Shown: one piece after another, positions 17,243 through 25,487 of the stretch | Numbering within the stretch: the first letter of the stretch is position 1 | Layout: every line of letters begins with the position of its first letter | Origin: Bacteroides sp. | GTDB lineage: Bacteria; Bacteroidota; Bacteroidia; Bacteroidales; Muribaculaceae | Length of the DNA: 63,694 nucleotides | Assembly (NCBI GenBank): GCA_014801225.1 | Contig: JAAVEO010000027.1 | Location: 1-63,694, forward strand | Direction: 5' to 3' | Program-made: the position numbers and the translations under genes | Notes under the pieces: generated by a model | Database searches by the model: none | The model's input: only the letters and a program-made list of their open reading frames with translations | What the model was told of the DNA's origin: nothing

Positions 17243-19030
17243 TCAATATTGTCCCCGCCGACGATTGCGACTATTTCGCTTGGCTTCACGCCTCACTTTG
17301 GCACGACTGCGCTTCTTATTACGGGCTACCCTCCGGGAATATCCGTCGTTCTCACCCTCCATCTCGCGTACGAGCTCTTCATCGGATGTCTGTGCCGCGG
17401 GACGACGTTTCTTCTTCGGTGGAGGAGGAGGAAGGGGTACGATATACTCCTCATCAAGCGTCAGGCCAAAGCAATATTTCACGGCCCCCCGGAGACGACG
17501 AGCCTCGTTGGTCGACCGCCGTAATACGGATATCACACCTGCCACATATGCCTCCTTCGTGGGATAGCCAAGAAGCTGTGCCAGACCGCAATTAGCCAAC
17601 ACCGGCTTATGATTGAACACCCTTAACACCCCGACATAATCTTCCTCTTTAAGCATCCGATGAAAATCAGCGACGAGCGAGTCGTACGTGTCACGAGGCC
17701 GAAGTTTGGTGACAAGTGATGAAAGATGAGCCTCCAAAGCCGTGATACACGTGAAGCGTGCATCAATTTTAGTCTCCACCTCTCGCTTCACCCTATGGCG
17801 CACATGCTGAAGAGCTTGTGATAAATATTCAGCATGGAACATCCGGAAAACCTCCTTCTTCACTTTAGAAACCACATATCCGGGATTTCGGCCACGTATC
17901 TCAGCCATAGTCATCATCACCTCCTCCATCAGGAAGATATTCTCTACTTCGGCTACTTCCGGCACAAAGATATTCTTACGCCGCAGATAAGCCACCTCCT
18001 CATCCGTACGTCTGTCGCGGTCTACTATGCCATGGGAATCGAGATGATGCATGGCACGCATATCATTGAATGTACGCACCGTCTCAATCACCTTATTGCA
18101 AGACCCCAATGGCGACACTGTATAATCGGTAAATACCAAAGGATATAACTTGGCATCAATACTATGGAGAGCATCCCCCTCGATGAAGAGCACCGGTTTG
18201 CGTGTGCCCATGAGATCGATGAAGAGTTGATCGGAGAATGTACCCGAAGGCATCACTTCATAATCCCAGGCATGAAGGTCGGCATCATAGCTCTTTATCC
18301 ATACGCATACATTCTGAGTACGCGATGATACGAAATCGGCATCAACACTGTCGTAGACAAAAATGCAGTCTCGGCGGAGATCCTCCACGGCATTCCAAAG
18401 CGGAGTGACGATAGAGGGATGGAGGAAAAGCGACGGCGATTCAATGAAAATAACAGCTTCCTTGGGGGCATATAGCGCAGCGGCCACATAATATAGTACG
18501 GCAGCTTCCCCCTCCGAGAGTTTGGATACGGGAATAAGGTCATCACCGGCTGAAGTGGCGAACATCAAACGCCCGTCGCCAGGCACGATACGGTTGCCGG
18601 GAAATATATTTTCCCAGATAGCCGAAAGCTTATCCAAAGCCGAAGGGGGCGGAGGAGCCATGGGGGAACCTTTACGGCGTGAGCGATATGCAGCTTTAAG
18701 CGAAAGCAACGTATCAAACTCATCGGCTATGAGCATGAAAACCAGTTTATCAAGCGGCGAGACAGCGTCAGTACGCATATAAGGGCGTAACGCAGCCGCA
18801 TGCCGATAAAGGGATTCCACAGAGCCCGGAGCCGCCTCATCCACAATTTCCGGGAAGCGCGCCGAAACGGCAGACAGCCGGCATGCGCGTGACCCACAAC
18901 TCTCCACGAGAGCATTCATGAAGCGAGTCTTACCGGCACCCGGAGCACCAACAAGCGTAAGACGGCGCGAATCCGGGAGGCGCGGAGTGGTGTCGCCGGC
19001 TACCGAGGGAGGAAGTGTTATCGTATTCAT
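17243..19030 (-). CDS. Fused AAA/ABC-type ATPase and DUF4435 (TOPRIM-like) protein
   Basis: 595 residues. N-terminal half: P-loop GAPGAGKT (28-35), a signature-like LSEGE (171-175) and a Walker-B-like VIFIESPSLFLHP (193-205), as in OLD/AAA15 ATPases. The last acidic residue of Walker B appears as E-S rather than D-E. C-terminal half: VLFIEGD (280-286), GIVDRD (334-339) and EVENIF (361-366), the acidic pattern of DUF4435, a TOPRIM-related nuclease fold. The tail from ~525 is very basic (PPPPPPKKKRR... KRSRAKVRREAKR). ATPase plus DUF4435 is the architecture of PARIS (AriA and AriB), here in one chain. A housekeeping role is equally possible because flanking genes are core. It is divergent from the ADP-ribosylglycohydrolase. 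Confidence 0.7.
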   Translation of the reverse strand: MNTITLPPSVAGDTTPRLPDSRRLTLVGAPGAGKTRFMNALVESCGSRACRLSAVSARFPEIVDEAAPGSVESLYRHAAALRPYMRTDAVSPLDKLVFMLIADEFDTLLSLKAAYRSRRKGSPMAPPPPSALDKLSAIWENIFPGNRIVPGDGRLMFATSAGDDLIPVSKLSEGEAAVLYYVAAALYAPKEAVIFIESPSLFLHPSIVTPLWNAVEDLRRDCIFVYDSVDADFVSSRTQNVCVWIKSYDADLHAWDYEVMPSGTFSDQLFIDLMGTRKPVLFIEGDALHSIDAKLYPLVFTDYTVSPLGSCNKVIETVRTFNDMRAMHHLDSHGIVDRDRRTDEEVAYLRRKNIFVPEVAEVENIFLMEEVMMTMAEIRGRNPGYVVSKVKKEVFRMFHAEYLSQALQHVRHRVKREVETKIDARFTCITALEAHLSSLVTKLRPRDTYDSLVADFHRMLKEEDYVGVLRVFNHKPVLANCGLAQLLGYPTKEAYVAGVISVLRRSTNEARRLRGAVKYCFGLTLDEEYIVPLPPPPPKKKRRPAAQTSDEELVREMEGENDGYSRRVARNKKRSRAKVRREAKRNSRNRRRGQY

Positions 19031-19055
19031 ATCAAAAAAACTGCTTTTCAGAATG

Positions 19056-19086
19056 CAAACTTAACGAAAAATTGGACGGAATCAAA
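19056..19086 (-). promoter_or_regulatory. Promoter of the ATPase-DUF4435 gene
   Basis: Minus strand TTTG (19083-19086), 19 bases, TAAGTTTG (19056-19063). It is 26 bases from the start codon at 19030 and overlaps the divergent promoter at 19072-19102. Confidence 0.7.
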
Positions 19087-19102
19087 ATTTTACTTAATTT
19101 TG
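19072..19102 (+). promoter_or_regulatory. Promoter of the ADP-ribosylglycohydrolase gene
   Basis: Plus strand TTG (19072-19074), 20 bases, TAATTTTG (19095-19102). It shares about 15 bases with the opposing promoter, so RNA polymerase could not occupy both at once. The leader would be about 100 bases. Confidence 0.65.
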
Positions 19103-19206
19103 TGCATCACTTTCTTTTCAGGACGGGATATAGAGACACACAGCATTTCAGCTAATCCGCTACGCCCGGCCTCTTTAAGACATATCATCTTAAAAAACAT
19201 ATCTTC

Positions 19207-20172
19207 ATGAACTTGAGCTTAAAGGAAAAAATCTATGGTTGTCTGACAGGAGCGGCGATAGGCGATGCCCTCGGGTTAGGCACAGAATTCATGACACGTG
19301 TGGAAGCCAAAATCAGGTATCCTCAAGGATTGAGGCGCTATGAGGACATTCTCCGCGACGCTCACAGGAGGCAATGGAAGCGTGGCGACTGGACCAATGA
19401 TACAGAATGGATATTACTTGCCACACGCTCCATGACGGAAAAGAAAAGTGTGGATAATATGGATATCGCAAAGAGGATAAAGGAATGGTTTGATTGCGAT
19501 CCGCCCGATGTGCGGACCTCCATGCAATGGACCATTTCTCAGGACGATTATCTTGATGATCCCATTAATGTATGTGTCCGGACTTGGGAAAAGATGGCCC
19601 GTTTCGAGGCGAGCAACGAGGCTTTGGGACGTTGCTTGACGCTTGCCCTCTGGCCATCCTCAAGGGAGGAGGCTGTGGCTAAAGCTGCCGAAAGCTGTGC
19701 CCTCACTCATGCTGACAAGCGATGTATCGGCACTTCTGCAATTCTCGCGGCAATGGCTCATTCGCTCATGTGGGATGACAAATGTCTTGAGCATGACGAT
19801 ATCGCTGCTATAGGGAAACAATATTATCTCTATATTCTCCCCTTCCTGCGTACGGCATGGGAGGGAGAACTCTCTGAATTGGAGCTTGACGACGAGGATA
19901 CCCTTTGGTATACCCGCAAGGCTGCCGCGGCAGCCTTATGGGGCATCTGGCATCTTGATTCGCCGGAGAAGATTCTCTACAGGATGATTGATGAAGCCGG
20001 AGACGCCGATACCAATGCGAGTCTCGCCATGGCTTTGGCCGGACTTAAATGGGGCTACAGCGCTTTACCCAAACATCTTGTGGATGGTCTGTTGCAAAAA
20101 GATCGCCTCTTCGAGCATGCGGAGAAGCTTACCGCAGCCATAGAAGAGGAGCTTGAAAAAAGGTCTCGATAA
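19207..20172 (+). CDS. ADP-ribosylglycohydrolase family protein
   Basis: 321 residues, all-alpha DraG/ARH fold. The family blocks are GAAIGDALGLGTEF (15-28), WTNDTEW (62-68), the THADKRC block and a C-terminal DADTNASLAMALAG. Family members remove ADP-ribose from proteins or nucleic acids at a two-Mg centre. The first motif normally reads (S/T)-D-D-T. Here it is T63-N64-D65-T66, so one ligand Asp is Asn. The C-terminal DxDTNA is kept. It is divergent from the ATPase-DUF4435 gene with interlocked promoters and is ended by a terminator at 20208-20243. The substrate is unknown. Confidence 0.85.
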   Translation: MNLSLKEKIYGCLTGAAIGDALGLGTEFMTRVEAKIRYPQGLRRYEDILRDAHRRQWKRGDWTNDTEWILLATRSMTEKKSVDNMDIAKRIKEWFDCDPPDVRTSMQWTISQDDYLDDPINVCVRTWEKMARFEASNEALGRCLTLALWPSSREEAVAKAAESCALTHADKRCIGTSAILAAMAHSLMWDDKCLEHDDIAAIGKQYYLYILPFLRTAWEGELSELELDDEDTLWYTRKAAAAALWGIWHLDSPEKILYRMIDEAGDADTNASLAMALAGLKWGYSALPKHLVDGLLQKDRLFEHAEKLTAAIEEELEKRSR

Positions 20173-20207
20173 GTTCTTCATTATCCGCAGATCAAAATGA
20201 ATTAAGT

Positions 20208-20243
20208 ATGACGCCGAGGCCTGATGTCTTCGGCGTCATTTTT
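20208..20243 (+). terminator. Rho-independent terminator of the ADP-ribosylglycohydrolase gene
   Basis: Stem ATGACGCCGA (20208-20217) pairs with TCGGCGTCAT (20230-20239), followed by a T run to 20243. An in-frame ATG for menA at 20224 lies inside this hairpin, which argues for the later menA start. Confidence 0.85.
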
Positions 20244-20262
20244 GAAAAGAAACTTGAATCAA

Positions 20263-21213
20263 ATGAATAATAACGAACAGGATAATACAAAATACGACAG
20301 GCACGGCGACGGGGGCGGACATGCGTCACACACGAAAGCATGGATTGAAGCCATGCGGTTGCGGACGCTGCCGGTGAGTGTGGCCGGAGTGATTGCCGGA
20401 TGCGGATGCGCGGCATATTATGGAGGTTTCAATATTCTCCCGGGCCTGATATGCCTGCTCTTTGCAATTGTGGCACAGGTGGCCTCAAACTTCGCTAACG
20501 AATATTACGACTATGCCAACGGCTTGGACAAGAAAGGGCGCGAAGGATTCCGCCGGGGAGTGACCGAAGGGGATATCTCTCCCAAGGCCATGAAGCGCGC
20601 CACATACATCCTTCTTGCCATAGACGCCCTCTTGGGCTGTTCTCTGATATGGTGGGGAGGATGGTGGCTTATAGCCGTGGGTATCGCGGTATTACTGTTT
20701 GCCTTGGCTTACAGCACCGGTCCTTACCCCTTGTCACATCATGGATTGGGCGACATTACTGTGGTGATATTCTTTGGAGTAGTGCCCGTAATGCTCACAG
20801 CTTGGCTTCAGACCGGCTCGTGGGATATACTTCCATTGGCACTTCCCCTCTCGGTAGGCACCGGTATGCTTGCCGCCAATGTACTGATAGTCAACAACTA
20901 TCGCGACATGGAAGACGATGAGAAGGTAGGAAAACACACTACCGTAGTTATGTTCGGCCGCCCGGCGATGCTCACTGTGTATATGACTATGGGAATTGTC
21001 GGGACCTTTCTCCCCTACCCCGTACTTATCGCCGGAGGCACCGTCAACGCATGGTGGCTTCTTCTCCCTTTGTGGGGATCAGTAGGATACTTTCTTCTCG
21101 GACGCTCCATCTCCCGACTGCGCGGAGCGGCACTCAATCCCATGTTGAAGCATACCGCCATGCTGATGCTGGTGTATACGGTGCTTAACGCGGTGATGAT
21201 GAGTATATGCTAA
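20263..21213 (+). CDS. menA: 1,4-dihydroxy-2-naphthoate polyprenyltransferase
   Basis: A UbiA-family membrane prenyltransferase that attaches the isoprenoid tail in menaquinone synthesis. 316 residues with about eight hydrophobic helices. The two Asp-rich motifs are NEYYDYANGLD (first) and NNYRDMEDDEKVGKHT (second), as in MenA. The start is ATG 20263 (MNNNEQDN). The hydrophilic N-terminal ~25 residues (DRHGDGGGHASH) are variable. It stands alone between a terminator and dnaB, 62 bases upstream of it. Confidence 0.92.
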   Translation: MNNNEQDNTKYDRHGDGGGHASHTKAWIEAMRLRTLPVSVAGVIAGCGCAAYYGGFNILPGLICLLFAIVAQVASNFANEYYDYANGLDKKGREGFRRGVTEGDISPKAMKRATYILLAIDALLGCSLIWWGGWWLIAVGIAVLLFALAYSTGPYPLSHHGLGDITVVIFFGVVPVMLTAWLQTGSWDILPLALPLSVGTGMLAANVLIVNNYRDMEDDEKVGKHTTVVMFGRPAMLTVYMTMGIVGTFLPYPVLIAGGTVNAWWLLLPLWGSVGYFLLGRSISRLRGAALNPMLKHTAMLMLVYTVLNAVMMSIC

Positions 21214-21275
21214 ATCTGAGAGAACCGGGAGGATTGAAAGAAAATTGATAAATCAGAATAAAGACAAAATCAAAT

Positions 21276-22853
21276 ATGGAAACAGGCAACAAAGATTGGC
21301 AATCCCGCCGCAGCCGGCAACAGACTACAAAGGAGCTCAATGGTAAACTCCCGCCGCATGACAAGGAATTGGAAGAGGCAGTGTTGGGAGCCGTTATGCT
21401 TGAGAAAGACGCATATATGAACGTATGCGACCTTCTTACGCCTGAAAGTTTTTACGATCCTCGGAATCAGAAGATTTTTGAAGCTATAAGCACACTCGGT
21501 CTGAATCAACGTCCTATCGACATGATGACCGTCACCGAGCAGTTGCGTCAGAACGGCACATTGGCCGATGTAGGGGGCGCGGCACACATCTCAGAGCTTA
21601 CCGCTCAGGTATATTCGGCGGCCCACGTAGAGTTTCACGCTAAAATCGTGGCTCAGAAAGCTTTGGCCCGCCGTCTTATAGAATTCGCGAGCTCAGTGGA
21701 GGGAAAAGCCTTCGATGAAGCGAACGATGTGGATGATCTTCTTCAAGAGGCCGAAGGGCAGCTTTTCAACATCTCACAGACACAGCTGAAAAGAGATGTC
21801 ACTCAGATTGACCCGGTGCTCAACCTTGCGTTGGAACAGATTCAGACCGCGGCCAACACACAGACCGGTCTGTCGGGTCTGAAGACCGGTTACACGGGGC
21901 TTGACAAGATGACTTCCGGCTGGCAGAGTTCCGACCTTATCATCATCGCGGCACGTCCGGCAATGGGTAAGACCGCCTTCGTGCTATCCATGGCTAAGAA
22001 TATGGCGGTGGATTATCAGATACCGATAGCGATTTTTACTCTCGAGATGGCGAATGTGCAGCTTGTGAAGCGTCTTATAAGCAATGTGGCAGATCTGGAG
22101 GGTGAGAAGATAAAGAGCGGACAGCTATCCGAAGATGAATGGGACCGTCTCAACACCCGACTGCGTTCCGTATTCAACGCCCCGCTTTATCTTGACGAGA
22201 CCCCGGGCCTCTCCATAACGGAGTTGCGTACGAAAGCCCGACGACTTGTAAGGGAGCGCGGAGTGAAAATGATCATGATCGACTACCTCCAGCTCATGAA
22301 TGCCACCGGAATGAAGCTCGGCAGCCGAGAGCAGGAGGTCAGCACCATCTCGCGTTCGCTCAAGGCACTGGCCAAGGAACTCAATATACCTGTAATCGCC
22401 CTTTCCCAGCTCAACCGAAGTACGGAGACACGTGAGGATAAACGCCCCGTGCTCTCCGACCTTCGCGAATCCGGCGCCATCGAGCAGGATGCTGATATCG
22501 TATGTTTCATCCACCGTCCGGAATATTATACCAAGAGCGGAGAAGACGCAGCCGGAAACGATATCCGCGGTCTTGCAGAGCTTATCATCGCCAAGCACCG
22601 AAGCGGTGCTGTGGGCGATGTTAAATTGCGCTTTGTCTCGAAATTCGCCCGCTTCGAGAATTGGGACGAAGGCTTTGACATGGTAAATGAGGTGTTAGGC
22701 GGAGGGGGAGCCACAGTAGAACGGGAATCACGTATGAACCGCGAGAATGGTGGAGACACCACCCTTGCAGGTGGTTTTCAGTTTGCAGTAGGGAATGTGA
22801 GCGGCGGACCGGATCTTTCGCCGCGTCCGGATGAGGGGCCCCTCCCCTTCTAA
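21276..22853 (+). CDS. dnaB: Replicative DNA helicase
   Basis: The hexameric 5'-3' helicase of the replication fork. 525 residues. The DnaB N-terminal domain (KELEEAVLGAVMLEKDAY) spans ~25-130, the RecA-like domain starts ~185 with Walker A ARPAMGKTAF, Walker B IMIDYLQLM and the arginine-finger region SGAIEQDADIV, KHRSGAVG. No intein is present. A low-complexity Gly/Asn-rich tail follows ~475. It is closed by the strong terminator at 22868-22902. Confidence 0.97.
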   Translation: METGNKDWQSRRSRQQTTKELNGKLPPHDKELEEAVLGAVMLEKDAYMNVCDLLTPESFYDPRNQKIFEAISTLGLNQRPIDMMTVTEQLRQNGTLADVGGAAHISELTAQVYSAAHVEFHAKIVAQKALARRLIEFASSVEGKAFDEANDVDDLLQEAEGQLFNISQTQLKRDVTQIDPVLNLALEQIQTAANTQTGLSGLKTGYTGLDKMTSGWQSSDLIIIAARPAMGKTAFVLSMAKNMAVDYQIPIAIFTLEMANVQLVKRLISNVADLEGEKIKSGQLSEDEWDRLNTRLRSVFNAPLYLDETPGLSITELRTKARRLVRERGVKMIMIDYLQLMNATGMKLGSREQEVSTISRSLKALAKELNIPVIALSQLNRSTETREDKRPVLSDLRESGAIEQDADIVCFIHRPEYYTKSGEDAAGNDIRGLAELIIAKHRSGAVGDVKLRFVSKFARFENWDEGFDMVNEVLGGGGATVERESRMNRENGGDTTLAGGFQFAVGNVSGGPDLSPRPDEGPLPF

Positions 22854-22867
22854 TGACAATTATAAAA

Positions 22868-22902
22868 AAGGAATGCCCGTTGTGAACCAACGGGCATTCC
22901 TT
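22868..22902 (+). terminator. Terminator of dnaB
   Basis: A perfect 15-bp stem (22868-22882 with 22888-22902) with loop TGAAC and TTATTGTTT after it. An A-rich tract on the other side may make it work in both directions. Confidence 0.85.
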
Positions 22903-22940
22903 ATTGTTTGATAGACAAAAGAACAAAAAAATATCAGGTT

Positions 22941-23186
22941 ATGGATACAAAGGAAAAACACATCAGAGAGAATGAAAGCGTTGAAAAGCGTGAGCGTGAA
23001 CTTCATGGAAACGACATGATCGCCGAAAGCATGCCCGCCGAAGGTCGCGAAAGAAAACGCAATGATACGCGAAAGAGTAATAAGCTTTGGATTTGGTTCG
23101 GAGTTTTGGTGCTTATCGCTATTCTCCTATACTGGATTTTCAGCATAGGAATCTTCGGAGACTTGACAGCAAGCTTCAATGGCTAA
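22941..23186 (+). CDS. Small single-pass membrane protein, unknown
   Basis: 81 residues from ATG 22941 (MDTKEKHIREN). The first ~45 residues are highly charged (Glu, Lys, Arg), then one hydrophobic segment LWIWFGVLVLIAILLYWIF (about 49-67), and a short extracytoplasmic tail. I do not recognise a family. It is flanked by terminators on both sides (22868-22902 and 23301-23348), so it is a monocistronic unit, which supports it being a real gene. An in-frame ATG at 22908 lies against the dnaB terminator and is unlikely. Confidence 0.6.
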   Translation: MDTKEKHIRENESVEKRERELHGNDMIAESMPAEGRERKRNDTRKSNKLWIWFGVLVLIAILLYWIFSIGIFGDLTASFNG

Positions 23187-23300
23187 GCCAACGACACTTA
23201 TCGACTCCTTCCTCCTTAACTAAGGAATAGAAAATAACACCCGGCCATTCATGGTTCTTCTAAAGGGCCTTATACCGATTTCAATTTTGACCGGGAACAG

Positions 23301-23348
23301 AGAGCTCCACCCGATATATTCGCGAGGGGCTCTTTTTTGTGGCCTTTA
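23301..23348 (+). terminator. Terminator downstream of the small membrane protein
   Basis: AGAGCTCC (23301-23308) pairs with GGGGCTCT (23336-23343, one G-T pair) across a 27-base loop, followed by six T. The position fits a long 3' untranslated region of the gene ending at 23186. Confidence 0.6.
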
Positions 23349-23389
23349 TCCTTGAAAACAATTATATCGACAAGGCGTATATATACCAA

Positions 23390-23419
23390 CAGGGCCGGAG
23401 CTTTGAAGCTCCGGCCCTG
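23390..23419 (-). terminator. Hairpin terminator of rpmH
   Basis: CAGGGCCGGAGC (23390-23401) pairs perfectly with GCTCCGGCCCTG (23408-23419), loop TTTGAA. In the minus direction it sits 28 bases after the rpmH stop. The following tract is only moderately T-rich, so efficiency is uncertain. Confidence 0.6.
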
Positions 23420-23447
23420 TTGAAAAGCCGCGTTATCGGCCTACGGA

Positions 23448-23603
23448 TTACTTTCCGGCGATGCTGTCGGAAACTGTGAGAGACTTGCGGCCTTTGGCAC
23501 GACGACGAGCAAGCACCTTGCGGCCGTCTTTAGTGGCCATTCTCTCGCGGAAGCCATGCTTGTTGACTCTTCTGCGGTTGGAGGGCTGGTATGTTCTTTT
23601 CAT
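23448..23603 (-). CDS. rpmH: Ribosomal protein bL34
   Basis: 51 residues, very basic. The reading is [20 protein letters not shown], then [20 protein letters not shown] and a short C-terminal extension ending DSIAGK. The first 44 residues match bL34 of the large subunit almost throughout. It has its own promoter at 23659-23689 and a hairpin after it. In many bacteria rpmH neighbours rnpA and dnaA. Here it stands alone, beside efp on the opposite strand. Confidence 0.95.
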   Translation of the reverse strand: MKRTYQPSNRRRVNKHGFRERMATKDGRKVLARRRAKGRKSLTVSDSIAGK

Positions 23604-23658
23604 CTTATATAAGGATTTTATTTGTTTTCTTGAGTTTGCAGGTATGCAATTCGGACTG

Positions 23659-23689
23659 CAAAATTAGAAAATCTTTTTTATTCTGCAAA
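23659..23689 (-). promoter_or_regulatory. Promoter of rpmH
   Basis: Minus strand TTTG (23686-23689), 19 bases, TAATTTTG (23659-23666). Both boxes are perfect and lie 55 bases before the rpmH start. Confidence 0.8.
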
Positions 23690-23772
23690 ATTTTTTTCGT
23701 CTACCATCCCTATATTCCCTAATTTTCTTTCCGGATGGCCCTTTCTTTTTTTCACAATTCGGGATTTTTTAT

Positions 23773-23780
23773 TAATTTTG
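23773..23780 (+). promoter_or_regulatory. -7 box upstream of efp
   Basis: TAATTTTG on the plus strand, 92 bases before the efp ATG. The expected -33 position reads TTTC or TTTT, a weak match. Confidence 0.5.
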
Positions 23781-23872
23781 CGCCCGAAGCGTCCGGGTAT
23801 GCTCCCCTTTCGAGGGCAATAAAATCGGCTCGGACAATCATTCCGAAAAAATACTGAAACATAATTAAAGAT

Positions 23873-24439
23873 ATGATTAACGCTCAGGACATCAAGAACG
23901 GTACCTGCATCCGCATGGACGGCCGTCTCTATTTCGTAGTGGAGTTCCTCCACGTAAAACCCGGAAAGGGCAACACATTCATGCGCACCAAGCTCAAAGA
24001 CGTGGTTGACGGCCGCGTGCTTGAGCGTCGTTTCAACATCGGCGAGAAGCTCGAGGACGTACGCGTGGAGCGTCGCCCCTACCAGTATCTCTATGCCGAC
24101 GGTCAGGACGATATCTTCATGAATAACGAGACTTTCGAGCAGATTCCTATCAACAAGGAGCTCGTGACCGGTTCCGCCTTCATGAAGGAGGGTGACACTG
24201 TAGAAGTGGTGAGCGATGCCTCTACCGACACTGTGCTCTATGCCGAGATGCCTACCAAGACTGTGCTCGAGATCACTTATACAGAGCCCGGTATCAAGGG
24301 AGATACAGCTACCAACACACTCAAGCCCGCAACTGTAGAGACCGGCGCCACAGTACGTGTGCCCCTCTTCATCAACGTAGGCGAGCTTATCGAGGTAGAC
24401 ACTCGCGACGGCAGCTACGTAGGCCGTGTGAAAGCCTGA
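23873..24439 (+). CDS. efp: Elongation factor P
   Basis: Relieves ribosome stalling at polyproline. 188 residues with three beta-barrel domains. The tip loop of domain I is KPGKGN with Lys32 at the position usually modified. The rest is standard to [30 protein letters not shown]. The Lys loop excludes the rhamnosyl-arginine type. No modifying enzyme is encoded nearby. A glycosyltransferase gene follows after 13 bases and is probably read from the same transcript. Confidence 0.97.
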   Translation: MINAQDIKNGTCIRMDGRLYFVVEFLHVKPGKGNTFMRTKLKDVVDGRVLERRFNIGEKLEDVRVERRPYQYLYADGQDDIFMNNETFEQIPINKELVTGSAFMKEGDTVEVVSDASTDTVLYAEMPTKTVLEITYTEPGIKGDTATNTLKPATVETGATVRVPLFINVGELIEVDTRDGSYVGRVKA

Positions 24440-24452
24440 TTTATCTTCCGAT

Positions 24453-25463
24453 ATGAAAGCCGCATCCGATACTCTCTACTCTATTATTGTGCCGGTGTAC
24501 AACCGTCCCGGTGAGATAGCCGATCTTTTGAAGAGTCTGCAAGAGCAGACCGACAAGGGATTTGAGATTGTGCTCGTGGAGGATGGAAGCACCGTGAGAT
24601 GCGAGGAGGAGACCCGTCGCTATGGCGAGGGGTTGCGGCTGAAATATTTCTACAAAGAAAATGAGGGGCGAAGTATCGCCCGCAATTACGGTATGGACAG
24701 AGCCGACGGAGATTATTTTATCTTCGTCGACTCTGACTGTATTTTACCCTCCGACTATATCGAGCGGTTGCGACGTACGGCCTCGACTACTCCTTCCGAC
24801 TGCTTCGGGGGTCCCGACGCGGCTCATGAATCTTTCTCCGACACCCAGAAGGCCATCAACTATTCAATGACTGCCTTCCTCACCACCGGCGGCATACGAG
24901 GCGGAAAGGTGAGCATGGAGAAATTCACACCCCGCACATTCAATATGGGATTCTCCCGCGAGGTATGGCAAAAGGTAGGCGGATTCCGCGAGATGTTCTC
25001 GGAGGATATAGATATGAGCACGCGCATACGTCTGGCCGGATTCGGCATCATGCTCTATCCGGAGGTGTACGTATACCATAAGCGACGTGTTGACATGAAG
25101 AAATTCTGGCGTCAGGTGCATGTATTCGGAATGTCGAGAATCACGCTTCAGCTTCTCTATCCCGGCTCGATGAAGGCTGTGCATTGGCTTCCGGCTCTTT
25201 TCACGCTTGGCGCTTTGGCTATGATCATAGCCTCATTCTTTTGGATATGGGCTCTTGTGCCGCTTGCCGTGTATCTCGTCGCCCTTTGGATCTGGGGCAT
25301 GATAAGCACACGTAGCGTGAAGATTGGAAGCCTTGGAGCTGTGGCCGGTGTGGTGCAGCTTACAGGTTACGGCACAGGATTCATCAAAGCCTATATATGG
25401 AAGATTCTACTCCGCCATGGGCGCGATGAAGCCCAGGAAGTGGAGATGCGCCGGGGAAAATAA
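24453..25463 (+). CDS. Family 2 glycosyltransferase with membrane anchor
   Basis: 336 residues. GT-A fold: YSIIVPVYNRP at the start, LVEDGST, NEGRSIARNYGMDRADG and the metal-binding FVDSD (~92-96). The acceptor-site region has GGFREMFSEDIDMSTRIRLAG, where the ED is the likely catalytic base. Two or three hydrophobic helices near 245-300 anchor it to the membrane. The position 13 bases after efp suggests co-transcription, a placement without obvious functional logic. The acceptor (cell-surface glycan) is a guess. Confidence 0.85.
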   Translation: MKAASDTLYSIIVPVYNRPGEIADLLKSLQEQTDKGFEIVLVEDGSTVRCEEETRRYGEGLRLKYFYKENEGRSIARNYGMDRADGDYFIFVDSDCILPSDYIERLRRTASTTPSDCFGGPDAAHESFSDTQKAINYSMTAFLTTGGIRGGKVSMEKFTPRTFNMGFSREVWQKVGGFREMFSEDIDMSTRIRLAGFGIMLYPEVYVYHKRRVDMKKFWRQVHVFGMSRITLQLLYPGSMKAVHWLPALFTLGALAMIIASFFWIWALVPLAVYLVALWIWGMISTRSVKIGSLGAVAGVVQLTGYGTGFIKAYIWKILLRHGRDEAQEVEMRRGK

Positions 25464-25487
25464 CCTTCAGAAATAGAAATTACTATT

